In this document: one piece after another, positions 19,271-28,054 of the stretch | How positions within the stretch are numbered: position 1 is the first letter of the stretch | Layout of the letters: every line of letters begins with the position of its first letter | Assembly (NCBI GenBank): GCA_024346935.1 | Contig: AP024878.1 | Coordinates: 2,604,001-2,668,000, forward strand | DNA length: 64,000 nt | Direction: 5' to 3' | DNA from: Vibrio inusitatus | GTDB lineage: Bacteria; Pseudomonadota; Gammaproteobacteria; Enterobacterales; Vibrionaceae | Notes under the pieces: model-generated | Databases searched by the model: none | The model's input: only the letters and a program-made list of their open reading frames with translations | Told to the model about the DNA's origin: nothing | Program-made: the position numbers and the translations under genes

Positions 19271-21071
19271 CTTTTTTATTCCAGTAATTGCTCGATTGAC
19301 GCTCATTCTCTATTTCCCGGTCAAATATCTCTTCTAGCTCTTTACGTGCTTCTTTGGCTCGCAGGGCTAAATTACTCTCATCGCTATGTTGAGGGAGCAA
19401 CTCTTTCAACATAGTGTTATCCAATTTGTTGAAGTGCTTTTCTGCCCGAGAGGCTTGGTGGGGATGCATGCCAAGAGCAACTAGCAGTTGCCGTCCTAGA
19501 TCGAGAGCACCTAGGAAAGTTTCTCGGGAGTAGCTGGTAACACCATGATTCAGCAGTTGATAAGCCTCAACGCGACTTCGAGCACGGGCTAGTATCTTGA
19601 GGTGTGGGAAGTGTTGCTGACACAGTTCCACCGTTTGGATAATCTCATCCGGATCATCGGTACACAGCACTATCGCCTCTGCGTTATGTGCCCCTGCGGC
19701 CCTCAACAAATCAATATTAGTGGCCTCTCCGTAATACACCTTGTACCCAAACTTGCGCAATAGCTTTATCTGGCTGGCATCACTTTCTAAAATAGTGATC
19801 TTCACCTTGTTGGCATACATCAATCGCCCGATCACCTGACCAAATCGACCAAACCCAGCCACTATGACTCTCGGTCTACGGTCCTGAATCTGTTCATGAG
19901 ACTCGGTGTCTTCTAGTGTGTTAATGCTGCGTGAATACACCCAAGTCTGCACTTTAAGAATCAAAGGCGTAGTCACCATAGATAGGCTCACTACCACTAG
20001 CAAGAAACTAACCACAGGCAACGAAAGCAATCCGAAGCCCAACGCTGCGGTAAATATGACGAAGGCAAACTCTCCCCCTTGACTAAGAATCGCCGCCATT
20101 CGACTTCGAGATTTGGATTTTGTACCAAATAGTCTCGCCAACACATATAAGATCAGCCCTTTTGCCGTGACTAATCCGGCAACAGTCGCCAATATCAATA
20201 ATGGATTCTCTATTAACAAACCCAAATTAACGGACATGCCTACAGAGATGAAAAACAGGCCCAGTAGTAACCCTTTGAATGGCTCAATCGTGATCTCTAG
20301 TTCGTGCCTGTATTCACTCTCAGCCAAAAGCACTCCGGCTAAGAATGTTCCCAGAGCCATAGATAAACCAAGGTGCTGCATAAACACAGCAATACCAAAC
20401 ACTACAAGCAGCGCTGCAGCAGTAAACAGCTCACGGGTGCCAGTAGAAAGTACAAACCTAAACAAAGGTCTTAGCAAAAAGTGCCCCGCTACCAACAAAG
20501 CAACCACCGCAGATAGCTTTAGGCCCACATCAACCCAATTACCTGCCACCTCGCCCGCAAGCAATGGCAATAATGCCAGCATAGGAATGACAGCAATATC
20601 TTGGAACAGCAATACGGCAAAGCCTGACTGACCCGTTTCGGTGCCAGCTAACCCTTGTTCATCTATAACGCGCAGAGCAATGGCGGTAGAGGACAATGCC
20701 AACCCCATACCAATAGCAAGACTACTCATCCATGACTGCCCAAGTAGGTAAGCCACCATAGACAAAAATAAGGTTGTCACTATGACTTGAGCGCCACCTA
20801 AGCCCAATATGGGCATCCGCATGGCCCATAGTTTTTTCGGGTTAAGTTCCAAGCCAATCAAAAACAGCAGCAACACTACCCCTAGTTCAGAGAAGTGCAG
20901 TATTGCATCGACATCACTAATCAGGGAGAACCCCCAAGGACCAATGACCACACCCGCCAGTAAATAGCCTAAGACACTGCCCAAACCAAGGCGTTGTGCC
21001 AATGGGACGGCAACGACTGCTGCACCAAGAAACAGCACTCCACTTTCAATAAGCTCGTTATTCATGGCCAT
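19260..21071 (-). CDS. kefB: Glutathione-regulated potassium/proton antiporter KefB
   Basis: KefB is an inner-membrane CPA2 antiporter that releases K+ and acidifies the cytoplasm in response to glutathione-electrophile adducts. I start it at the ATG after GGAGGAG, giving MAMNNELIESGVLFLG and 603 residues, close to E. coli KefB (601). About 12 membrane segments fill the first 380 residues (LGYLLAGVVIGPWGFS, FLIGLELNPKKLW). A C-terminal RCK/KTN domain follows with the nucleotide-binding GFGRFGQVIGRLM. The start overlaps the kefG stop by 14 bp. Confidence 0.94.
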   Translation of the reverse strand: MAMNNELIESGVLFLGAAVVAVPLAQRLGLGSVLGYLLAGVVIGPWGFSLISDVDAILHFSELGVVLLLFLIGLELNPKKLWAMRMPILGLGGAQVIVTTLFLSMVAYLLGQSWMSSLAIGMGLALSSTAIALRVIDEQGLAGTETGQSGFAVLLFQDIAVIPMLALLPLLAGEVAGNWVDVGLKLSAVVALLVAGHFLLRPLFRFVLSTGTRELFTAAALLVVFGIAVFMQHLGLSMALGTFLAGVLLAESEYRHELEITIEPFKGLLLGLFFISVGMSVNLGLLIENPLLILATVAGLVTAKGLILYVLARLFGTKSKSRSRMAAILSQGGEFAFVIFTAALGFGLLSLPVVSFLLVVVSLSMVTTPLILKVQTWVYSRSINTLEDTESHEQIQDRRPRVIVAGFGRFGQVIGRLMYANKVKITILESDASQIKLLRKFGYKVYYGEATNIDLLRAAGAHNAEAIVLCTDDPDEIIQTVELCQQHFPHLKILARARSRVEAYQLLNHGVTSYSRETFLGALDLGRQLLVALGMHPHQASRAEKHFNKLDNTMLKELLPQHSDESNLALRAKEARKELEEIFDREIENERQSSNYWNKKDED

Positions 21072-21666
21072 CGGTGTACTCCTCCAAAGTAGGACCCGTA
21101 GCAAAAGGATCAGATAGCCAATGCCTATATTGAAGAGCATGTTCTTCACGAGTGATATCTGATACCGTTCTCGACCAATATAAAACTAATGGCTCAATCC
21201 AGTTCATCTGGCAAAGCGCCGCAGTCAACTCAAAGGGTTGGAGGATCTGTTCTAGAGGATATTTATTGTACCCTCCTGGAGAAAACGCCGACTTCTGTCC
21301 ACCTGTAGTAATCACACTACGCCAATGCTTATCTTTCAAGGCGCATTGAGAGCCAAAAGCAAATCCTTTATCTAATACTCGATCCATCCATTCTTTAAGC
21401 AGAGATGGGCAAGAATAAAGAAACATAGGGTGCTGAAACACAATCAAGTCATGCTCGAGTAAGCGTTGATGCTCAAGGGCGATATCAATAAAGAAATCAG
21501 GATATTCAGCATAAAGGTCATGCACAGTGACATTTGGGAGATCTTTTATTTTTTCGATCATGCACTGATTAGCAACCGAACTGTCTGGTTCGGGATGAGC
21601 GTAAATAACGAGTACTCTTGGGATATTAGACGGGTAAGCAGACAGCTTTGTCATTCCTTGACACAT
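21058..21666 (-). CDS. kefG: KefG, ancillary quinone-oxidoreductase-like subunit of KefB
   Basis: The flavodoxin-like protein of the NQO1 family is required for full KefB activity. It has 202 residues with RVLVIYAHPEPDSSVANQ near the N-terminus, the family motif VTVHDLYAEYPDFFIDI, FQHPMFLYSCPSLLKEWMDR and SVITTGGQ. E. coli KefG has 183 residues, so the first 10-15 residues here may be extra; a second ATG at codon 5 (21654) is an equally good start. It is operonic with kefB and yheV. Confidence 0.93.
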   Translation of the reverse strand: MCQGMTKLSAYPSNIPRVLVIYAHPEPDSSVANQCMIEKIKDLPNVTVHDLYAEYPDFFIDIALEHQRLLEHDLIVFQHPMFLYSCPSLLKEWMDRVLDKGFAFGSQCALKDKHWRSVITTGGQKSAFSPGGYNKYPLEQILQPFELTAALCQMNWIEPLVLYWSRTVSDITREEHALQYRHWLSDPFATGPTLEEYTDGHE

Positions 21667-21773
21667 TCCTTAACTGTTACATTACGTTTATCCTATCACG
21701 CCAAGAGATCGACTTTTACCCCTATTCCACCTAATATGCGAGCCAACATATTTGATTAACGCTCAGCATTCTC

Positions 21774-23693
21774 ATGATTACGATTTCAGACATTCAATTA
21801 TTGCGCGGAGGCAAAGCCCTGCTGCAAGACGCTTCTGCCACAATTCATCCCGGCGACAAAGTCGGCCTTGTTGGAAAAAATGGGTGCGGAAAATCGACCC
21901 TATTTGCTTTGATGAAGGATGAGCTCAGCATTGATGCGGGTGATTTCAAGCAGCCAAAGCATTGGGAGTTAGCCTGGGTTGCACAGGAAACACCCGCTCT
22001 TGAACGCACAGCAATTGAATATGTAATCGATGGTGACAGAGAATATCGCCAACTAGAAGCTGACTTAGTTCAAGCAGAAAGTGACGACAACGGCACTAAA
22101 GTTGCCGACCTGCACGGTAAAATAGAAACCATAGGTGGCTATTCTATCCGTGCTCGAGCGGCTGAACTGCTCGATGGTTTAGGTTTTTCTCAAGCACAAA
22201 TGGAGTGGAATCTAACTCAATTTTCTGGTGGTTGGCGTATGCGCTTAAACCTAGCACAAGCACTGCTTTGTCGTTCAGACTTGCTGCTTCTTGATGAACC
22301 CACCAACCACTTAGACTTAGATGCGGTAATGTGGCTGGAGCGCTGGCTGCAAAACTATAGAGGTACCTTGGTACTGATTTCCCATGACCGGGATTTTTTG
22401 GACCCTATCGTTGGTCGTATTATCCATGTCGAAAATCAGGATCTAAACGAATATACGGGTAACTACTCATCGTTTGAAACTCAGCGCGCGCAAAAGCTAG
22501 TACTGCAGCAAGCTATGTATCAGAAGCAACAAAAGCAGATGACACATATGCAGAGCTATATCGACCGCTTCCGCTATAAAGCCTCTAAAGCACGCCAGGC
22601 ACAAAGTCGAATCAAGGCACTTGAAAAGATGGAGCAGGTTTTACCCGCTCAATTTGATAATCCATTTAGTTTTGAGTTTCGCGAGCCAACCGCTCTACCC
22701 AACCCTATCGTGATGATGGACCAAGTATCAGCAGGTTACGATGATACTTTGATCCTCGATAAAATCCGCTTGAATCTAGTTCCTGGTAGTCGCATTGGTT
22801 TATTAGGGCGCAACGGTGCTGGTAAATCCACCTTGATAAAATTGCTGTCAGGTGAGTTAGCATCAAAAAGCGGTGAACTTACCTATTCCCAAGGCGTGAA
22901 AATAGGCTACTTTGCTCAGCACCAGTTAGAAACTCTTCATCCTGAAGAAACGCCTTTGCAACACCTGATGCAAATTGCCCCTAACCATACAGAGCAACAG
23001 CTTCGTGATTTCTTAGGTAGCTTCGGCTTTCAGGGAGAAAAAGCACTCGATAAAGTAGCGCCATTCTCTGGAGGCGAAAAGGCCCGCTTAGTATTGGCAT
23101 TGCTAGTTTGGCAAAAGCCTAACTTACTGCTTCTCGATGAGCCTACCAACCACCTTGATCTTGATATGCGCCAAGCTCTCACCCTAGCTCTGCAAACCTT
23201 TGAGGGTGCAATGGTGATTGTAAGCCACGATAGATACTTGCTACGCGCAACCACTGATGATCTTTACCTTGTGCATGACAAACAGGTAGAACCCTTTGAT
23301 GGTGACCTGAGTGACTACTATAAGTGGCTAACAGAACAGCAAAAAGAAATCAAAAAAGCGCAATCAAAGGAAGTGGTTAAATCGAGCGTTAATTCCGCAT
23401 CAGCCAAGAAAGACCAGAAAAGAAAAGAAGCGGAGTTTCGTAAACTCACCGCACCGATTCGCAAAAATATCACAGCTTTAGAAAAGAAAATGGATAAGCT
23501 CAACAGTGTGTTAGAACAATGCGAAGAGCAACTGGGTGATACCGAACTGTATCAAGCAGAAAATAAGTCTAAACTTACCCAAGTGCTTAGCCAACAGGCT
23601 AGCACTAAGTCAGAGCTTGAGGATGTGGAGATGGAATGGATGACCGAGCAAGAATCCCTTGAAGAAATGCAGGCTAATCTCGACGCAGAATGA
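21774..23693 (+). CDS. yheS: ABC-F family ATP-binding protein (YheS-like)
   Basis: The 639-residue soluble ABC-F protein has two ATPase domains and no membrane segments. Walker A motifs are GKNGCGKS (about residue 36) and GRNGAGKS (about 346), signatures FSGGW and FSGGEK, and two copies of LLLLDEPTNHLDLD. The linker between the domains and a charged C-terminal coiled coil (about 520-630) fit the YheS/Uup group. Such proteins act on the ribosome; the exact substrate is not established from this sequence. It opens a plus-strand operon with the next three genes. Confidence 0.93.
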   Translation: MITISDIQLLRGGKALLQDASATIHPGDKVGLVGKNGCGKSTLFALMKDELSIDAGDFKQPKHWELAWVAQETPALERTAIEYVIDGDREYRQLEADLVQAESDDNGTKVADLHGKIETIGGYSIRARAAELLDGLGFSQAQMEWNLTQFSGGWRMRLNLAQALLCRSDLLLLDEPTNHLDLDAVMWLERWLQNYRGTLVLISHDRDFLDPIVGRIIHVENQDLNEYTGNYSSFETQRAQKLVLQQAMYQKQQKQMTHMQSYIDRFRYKASKARQAQSRIKALEKMEQVLPAQFDNPFSFEFREPTALPNPIVMMDQVSAGYDDTLILDKIRLNLVPGSRIGLLGRNGAGKSTLIKLLSGELASKSGELTYSQGVKIGYFAQHQLETLHPEETPLQHLMQIAPNHTEQQLRDFLGSFGFQGEKALDKVAPFSGGEKARLVLALLVWQKPNLLLLDEPTNHLDLDMRQALTLALQTFEGAMVIVSHDRYLLRATTDDLYLVHDKQVEPFDGDLSDYYKWLTEQQKEIKKAQSKEVVKSSVNSASAKKDQKRKEAEFRKLTAPIRKNITALEKKMDKLNSVLEQCEEQLGDTELYQAENKSKLTQVLSQQASTKSELEDVEMEWMTEQESLEEMQANLDAE

Positions 23694-24154
23694 ACAACAA
23701 CACGCCGAATAATAACCTAACCATTGAGAGCTTATGGCAATTCAGTTTGCAGTACTACTCGATGCGGGAGATAAAAGAGGCGTGTCTCAACCTGCAAAAT
23801 CACTTCCATGGTAACGTAAACTTACTACTGGCATTAAAGTGGCTTGATGAGCACAGGCTGACTTTCCCGTCCTCTCAATGGCCTCAAGTAATACAAAGCT
23901 TGGGGCGCACTGAAGCCTTGTTGCTTCATTTTCGTGAACTAAGACGTAAAAGTAAGCAACACCTACCTGAATCACTATATAGAGACTCACTGCAATTCGA
24001 GTTGCAACTAGAGCGCCAGCAACAAGCTGACATCATAGACATTATTCATCGAATTGAACTCAGCAAGGTGGAAGCGCCGCACCTCGTAGACGACTATTGT
24101 CATCAACTAGGAGCTGAGCATTTAGCTGTTATCTTCAATAAGCAAAGACTATGA
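23690..24154 (+). CDS. Conserved hypothetical protein (TIGR02444/DUF2390 type)
   Basis: This 154-residue protein begins MNNNTPNNNLTIESLWQFSL. The pattern ESLWQFSLQYYS, LLALKWLDEH and a helical remainder (LLLHFRELRRKSKQ) resemble the TIGR02444 family of uncharacterised gamma-proteobacterial proteins. There are no membrane segments and no catalytic motif I recognise. It overlaps the yheS stop (ATGA) and the yheT start, so it is translationally linked to both. Confidence 0.75.
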   Translation: MNNNTPNNNLTIESLWQFSLQYYSMREIKEACLNLQNHFHGNVNLLLALKWLDEHRLTFPSSQWPQVIQSLGRTEALLLHFRELRRKSKQHLPESLYRDSLQFELQLERQQQADIIDIIHRIELSKVEAPHLVDDYCHQLGAEHLAVIFNKQRL

Positions 24155-25134
24155 TGAAAACCTTCTCTCCCTCTTGGGCAATGACGAATCCTCACCTTCA
24201 GACTGTCATGCCACGGTTTATTCGCAAACAGCCGCTATTCACACCTATATGGGAAACCTTAATCACACCAGACAATGACTTTATTGACCTAGCCTGGAGT
24301 CACGATTGGCAGTGTGATTTAGTCACCAATAAACCGATTTTCATCCTATTTCATGGTCTAGAAGGAAGCTTCAATAGCCCTTACGCACACGGCTTGATGC
24401 ATTCTTTCGCTGAGAAAGGATGGCTGTCGGTAATGATGCATTTTCGAGGCTGTAGTGGTAAACCGAATAAACAAGCTCGTGCTTATCACTCTGGTGAGAC
24501 TGAGGACGCTAGGTTTTTTCTCGAGCACCTTAATCGTCGATTTCCGAATAACCCTAAGGTGGCTGTTGGGATCTCTTTGGGTGGAAACATGCTAGTTAAT
24601 TACTTGGCTCGCTATGTTGATCAACCGCTTATAGATGAAGCAACCATCATATGCGCCCCTCTCGATCTCGCGGCCTGCTCTCGACGTATCGAGCAAGGAC
24701 TCTCAAGGGTCTATCATCACTATCTGCTAGATTCTTTGAAGCAGACGGCTTTGCAAAAGATTCACTTATTGGAAGAGGCATTGGAGATCGATGTAGATAC
24801 CGTAAAGAACATGCGATTCTTACATCAGTTTGACAACACCATAACGGCTCCACTGCATGGCTACGCCAATGCCAGCGACTACTATACTCGTTGCTCCGGG
24901 CTTCCAAAGCTAAATAGCGTAACTATTCCCATTAACGTCATTCATGCCAAAGATGACCCATTTATGACCGATGAAGTCGTCCCTAAATTCAAACTGAATA
25001 ATAATATCGACTATCACTTGGTTCCAAACGGGGGACATGTTGGCTTTATTGGTGGCACATTTAAGAACCCCTATTTTTGGTTGGAGGTGGCTGTGCCAAG
25101 CTTTTATGATAAATTCACCTCCCAGACATATTAA
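24151..25134 (+). CDS. yheT: Alpha/beta hydrolase YheT
   Basis: The 327-residue alpha/beta hydrolase of the YheT/ABHD family has an oxyanion motif FHGLEGSFNSPYAHGL, the nucleophile elbow GISLGGNMLVNYLA with Ser near residue 142, a probable acid in AKDDPFM and the catalytic His in NGGHVGFIGG. No signal peptide is visible. The natural substrate is unknown. It overlaps the previous gene by 4 bp and is followed by yheU after 17 bp. Confidence 0.92.
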   Translation: MMKTFSPSWAMTNPHLQTVMPRFIRKQPLFTPIWETLITPDNDFIDLAWSHDWQCDLVTNKPIFILFHGLEGSFNSPYAHGLMHSFAEKGWLSVMMHFRGCSGKPNKQARAYHSGETEDARFFLEHLNRRFPNNPKVAVGISLGGNMLVNYLARYVDQPLIDEATIICAPLDLAACSRRIEQGLSRVYHHYLLDSLKQTALQKIHLLEEALEIDVDTVKNMRFLHQFDNTITAPLHGYANASDYYTRCSGLPKLNSVTIPINVIHAKDDPFMTDEVVPKFKLNNNIDYHLVPNGGHVGFIGGTFKNPYFWLEVAVPSFYDKFTSQTY

Positions 25135-25151
25135 TCTAATAAGCATTAACC

Positions 25152-25373
25152 ATGATCGTACCTTGGAAAGAAATCGCTCCTGAAACACTAGATAGCCTGA
25201 TAAGAGAGTTTGTTTTAAGAGAAGGGACAGACTACGGAGACGTAGAGATCTCGCTGCAAAATAAGATTGACCAGATCAAATGGCAATTGCAACAAGGTAC
25301 CGCTGTTATCGTTTATTCCGAGTTGCATGAGAGCATCGATATAAAAGTGAGCCACGACGCAAAACTCTTATAA
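25152..25373 (+). CDS. yheU: YheU family protein (UPF0270)
   Basis: This 73-residue protein starts [20 protein letters not shown] and has the conserved [20 protein letters not shown], the UPF0270 signature. The function is unknown. It lies between yheT and prkB as in E. coli. Confidence 0.93.
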   Translation: MIVPWKEIAPETLDSLIREFVLREGTDYGDVEISLQNKIDQIKWQLQQGTAVIVYSELHESIDIKVSHDAKLL

Positions 25374-25439
25374 GCACTCAACCATTAAATTCGATTTGTA
25401 TACAATTTACCTCAATACATTCACAAGACAAGGAAAGTC

Positions 25440-26309
25440 ATGTCAGCCAAGCACCCCATCATAGCGGTAACAGGCTCTTCAGGAGCAGGAACCACCACTA
25501 CATCAGAAGCCTTTCGCAAAATGTTCAACATGATGAATGCAAAGGCCGCCTGGGTTGAAGGCGACAGCTTCCATCGTTTTACTCGTCCAGAGATGGACGT
25601 GGCTATTCGAAAAGCGAAAGAACAAGGTCGACATATTAGTTACTTTGGTCCAGAAGCCAATGACTTCCCTGCATTAGAAAATTTCTTCAAGGACTTCGGA
25701 GAAAAAGGTGAAGGAAAGGTGCGTCGCTATCTGCATACATTCGATGAAGCCGTACCATACAATCAAATGCCGGGCACCTTCACTCCATGGCAAGAACTGC
25801 CACAAGAAAGCGATGTACTCTTTTATGAGGGCTTGCATGGTGGGGTCGTAGACAGCACTTGTAATGTTGCTAAGCATGTAGATCTACTGATTGGCATGGT
25901 GCCTATCGTTAACCTTGAATGGATTCAAAAGTTTGTTCGCGATACTCGCGATAGAGGGCACTCTCGAGAAGCGGTCATGGATTCGATAGTGCGCTCAATG
26001 GACGACTATCTAAATTTCATTACTCCACAGTTTTCTCGCACACATATTAACTTCCAGAGAGTACCAACTGTCGATACCTCAAATCCACTGAACGCCAAAG
26101 GAATTCCTAGTTTAGATGAAAGCTTTGTGGTCATTCGTATGCGTGGTTTTAAGAATGTTGACTTCCCTTATCTATTGGCAATGATCGATGGCTCATTTAT
26201 GTCTCGTCACAATACTTTGGTTGTTCCAGGAGGAAAAATGAGTTTTGCTATGGAATTGATTATTCGCCCCATCCTGCAACAACTGCTAGAGACGGGGAAG
26301 ATCGGTTAA
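25440..26309 (+). CDS. prkB: Phosphoribulokinase-like protein PrkB
   Basis: The 289-residue protein has a P-loop at residues 11-19 (GSSGAGTTT) and the phosphoribulokinase family blocks EGDSFHRF, FYEGLHGG and DLLIGMVPIVNLEWIQKFVR. Neither RuBisCO nor a Calvin cycle is expected in vibrios, so the true substrate is unclear; E. coli PrkB is likewise uncharacterised. An AAGGAAAG ribosome-binding site precedes the ATG. A short inverted repeat (26323-26346) follows the gene but lacks a T tract. Confidence 0.93.
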   Translation: MSAKHPIIAVTGSSGAGTTTTSEAFRKMFNMMNAKAAWVEGDSFHRFTRPEMDVAIRKAKEQGRHISYFGPEANDFPALENFFKDFGEKGEGKVRRYLHTFDEAVPYNQMPGTFTPWQELPQESDVLFYEGLHGGVVDSTCNVAKHVDLLIGMVPIVNLEWIQKFVRDTRDRGHSREAVMDSIVRSMDDYLNFITPQFSRTHINFQRVPTVDTSNPLNAKGIPSLDESFVVIRMRGFKNVDFPYLLAMIDGSFMSRHNTLVVPGGKMSFAMELIIRPILQQLLETGKIG

Positions 26310-26531
26310 ATTTGAACCTGAGTCGCACTCTTGTCTCAGAGTGTGATTGAGGACACGGTTTTGCTTGTAAAATCGACAACTCAAGCCGATCAAAATCAAG
26401 AAATGTACTTAAAAAAAAGATACTATTCGTACTGAAAAAATTTGAAGTAGTAGCAGCAACTACACCCCGCTCCCTTTATAAGGTGAGGTCAGGGAACATA
26501 ATTATACTCGCTGAGAGAGGAAGATAAGAAT

Positions 26532-27164
26532 ATGGTTTTAGGTAAACCTCAAACAGATCCAACGTTAGAATGGTTTTTGTCACATTGCCACATCCACAAA
26601 TACCCTTCAAAAAGCACACTGATCCATGCTGGTGAAAAAGCAGAAACTCTTTACTACATCGTTAAAGGTTCTGTAGCCGTACTGATCAAAGATGAAGAAG
26701 GGAAAGAAATGATTCTTTCTTACCTAAACCAAGGTGATTTCATCGGTGAGTTAGGCCTTTTTGAAGATGATCAAGAGCGTACTGCTTGGGTACGTGCGAA
26801 ATCTCCTTGTGAGGTTGCTGAAATCTCATTTAAAAAATTCCGTCAGCTTATTCAGGTTAACCCAGACATCCTAATGCGTCTTTCTTCGCAAATGGCTAAT
26901 CGTCTGCAAGTAACTAGCCAGAAAGTAGGTGATCTTGCGTTCCTAGACGTTACTGGTCGTATCGCGCAAACTCTACTTAACCTAGCGAAGCAACCTGATG
27001 CAATGACTCACCCAGACGGCATGCAAATCAAGATCACTCGTCAAGAGATTGGTCAGATTGTCGGTTGTTCTCGTGAGACAGTAGGCCGTATCTTAAAGAT
27101 GCTTGAAGAGCAGAATCTAATCTCTGCACACGGTAAAACTATTGTGGTTTACGGCACTCGCTAA
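26532..27164 (+). CDS. crp: cAMP receptor protein CRP
   Basis: This global catabolite regulator has 210 residues, the canonical length. The cAMP-binding domain includes [20 protein letters not shown] and [23 protein letters not shown] (Arg83 and Ser84-like contacts kept). The helix-turn-helix is [21 protein letters not shown], identical in the recognition helix to E. coli CRP. The 222-bp upstream gap is A-rich and has a TGTGA half-site at 26342 that could be an autoregulatory CRP site, but the second half is poor. Confidence 0.98.
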   Translation: MVLGKPQTDPTLEWFLSHCHIHKYPSKSTLIHAGEKAETLYYIVKGSVAVLIKDEEGKEMILSYLNQGDFIGELGLFEDDQERTAWVRAKSPCEVAEISFKKFRQLIQVNPDILMRLSSQMANRLQVTSQKVGDLAFLDVTGRIAQTLLNLAKQPDAMTHPDGMQIKITRQEIGQIVGCSRETVGRILKMLEEQNLISAHGKTIVVYGTR

Positions 27165-27187
27165 TCCACACTAAAGTAGCCAGATAT

Positions 27188-27219
27188 AAAAAAACGCTGT
27201 CATATGACGGCGTTTTTTA
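27188..27219. terminator. Bidirectional terminator between crp and the ast operon
   Basis: The stem CGCTGTCATATGACGGCG is flanked by seven A residues on the left and six T residues on the right. It therefore serves crp on the plus strand and the DUF1338 gene ending at 27245 on the minus strand. Confidence 0.9.
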
Positions 27220-27220
27220 T

Positions 27221-27238
27221 AGCTTCGAGCTGAGAGCT
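27221..27238. repeat. Three AGCT motifs at 7-bp spacing
   Basis: AGCT occurs at 27221, 27228 and 27235, exactly 7 bp apart, directly after the crp terminator. It matches in spacing and motif the arrays at 9290-9351. It ends just before the stop codon of the DUF1338 gene. Confidence 0.55.
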
Positions 27239-27244
27239 AGTTAC

Positions 27245-28036
27245 CTAATTATTTGTGCTCTCAAAGATCTTGTCTGCTGACGCTTCAACAAAGCCTTGAT
27301 ATAGGTTTCCTGCAGACATCTCATAACGTTTGGCAAACTCATAGAAACCGCCAGAAATAAGTTGGACACCATCAGAAAAAACAACTTCCACTTTATCTGC
27401 CATTGTCGACGATTGCTCTAGCAATACCTCAGGACAACCTTTCACCTCTCCGCCAGATGCATTAATAGCAAAGTGATTATCCTTCAAAAAAGCGTTAACC
27501 TCAGAGACGTCTTCAAACTGAGCCAATTGATTGACGCTCACTGTAAAATGATTCGCGCCAAAACCATGGGCGGCTACCCAAGAAGCATATTCACTCTCTT
27601 TAGCTAGACGCTGGTAATCATCAAAATTCACATCCCACAATCGACCACCATGCAAAAATGCTGAATCTTGTAATTTACTTGGTTCAATCTGATCTGTGAG
27701 TTTTTTTACTATCGATTGCAACTCACTTGAACATTGCTCAAGCTGCAACTGGCTAATGAATACCTTAGGCATAGTAGGGTCTGGGTGCTGATAGTGCTTA
27801 GCAACTAACTTTTTCGCTTTAAAGACATAATCACCACCTTCTTGATAACCCAGTTCGATAAATGGCTTTGCCAATACCTCAAGAGCTATGGATGAACAAT
27901 TGAAAGTACGTAGCGCAATGTGATCATTGATCAACGCCTTATCTTGCTTCAATAGCTCGTGAATGATGTGCGACGACGGACAAAGTCTGCCATTAAAATC
28001 ACTCCACAGCTGGTCAAATAGCTTTTGGACACCCAT
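27245..28036 (-). CDS. DUF1338 family putative metal-dependent oxygenase, last gene of ast operon
   Basis: This 263-residue protein belongs to the DUF1338 family, whose characterised member HglS is an Fe-dependent 2-oxoadipate dioxygenase/decarboxylase of lysine catabolism. The three candidate metal ligands are His39 (NDHIALRTF), His163 (GANHFTVSV) and Glu233 (GGFYEFAKR). HglS and E. coli YdcJ are about 450 residues, so this is a short form lacking the extra domain. It follows astD by 18 bp and probably acts on a 2-oxo acid linked to arginine or glutamate breakdown, which is inference. Confidence 0.82.
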   Translation of the reverse strand: MGVQKLFDQLWSDFNGRLCPSSHIIHELLKQDKALINDHIALRTFNCSSIALEVLAKPFIELGYQEGGDYVFKAKKLVAKHYQHPDPTMPKVFISQLQLEQCSSELQSIVKKLTDQIEPSKLQDSAFLHGGRLWDVNFDDYQRLAKESEYASWVAAHGFGANHFTVSVNQLAQFEDVSEVNAFLKDNHFAINASGGEVKGCPEVLLEQSSTMADKVEVVFSDGVQLISGGFYEFAKRYEMSAGNLYQGFVEASADKIFESTNN

Positions 28037-28054
28037 AACCCTTCCTTGATTGAA

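Noticed and set aside
26323..26346. Terminator after prkB
   Set aside because: The inverted repeat TCGCACTC/GAGTGTGA has no T tract.
26342..26357. CRP autoregulatory site upstream of crp
   Set aside because: Only the TGTGA half is good; the second half (ACACG) matches TCACA at three of five bases, so it is mentioned but not called.
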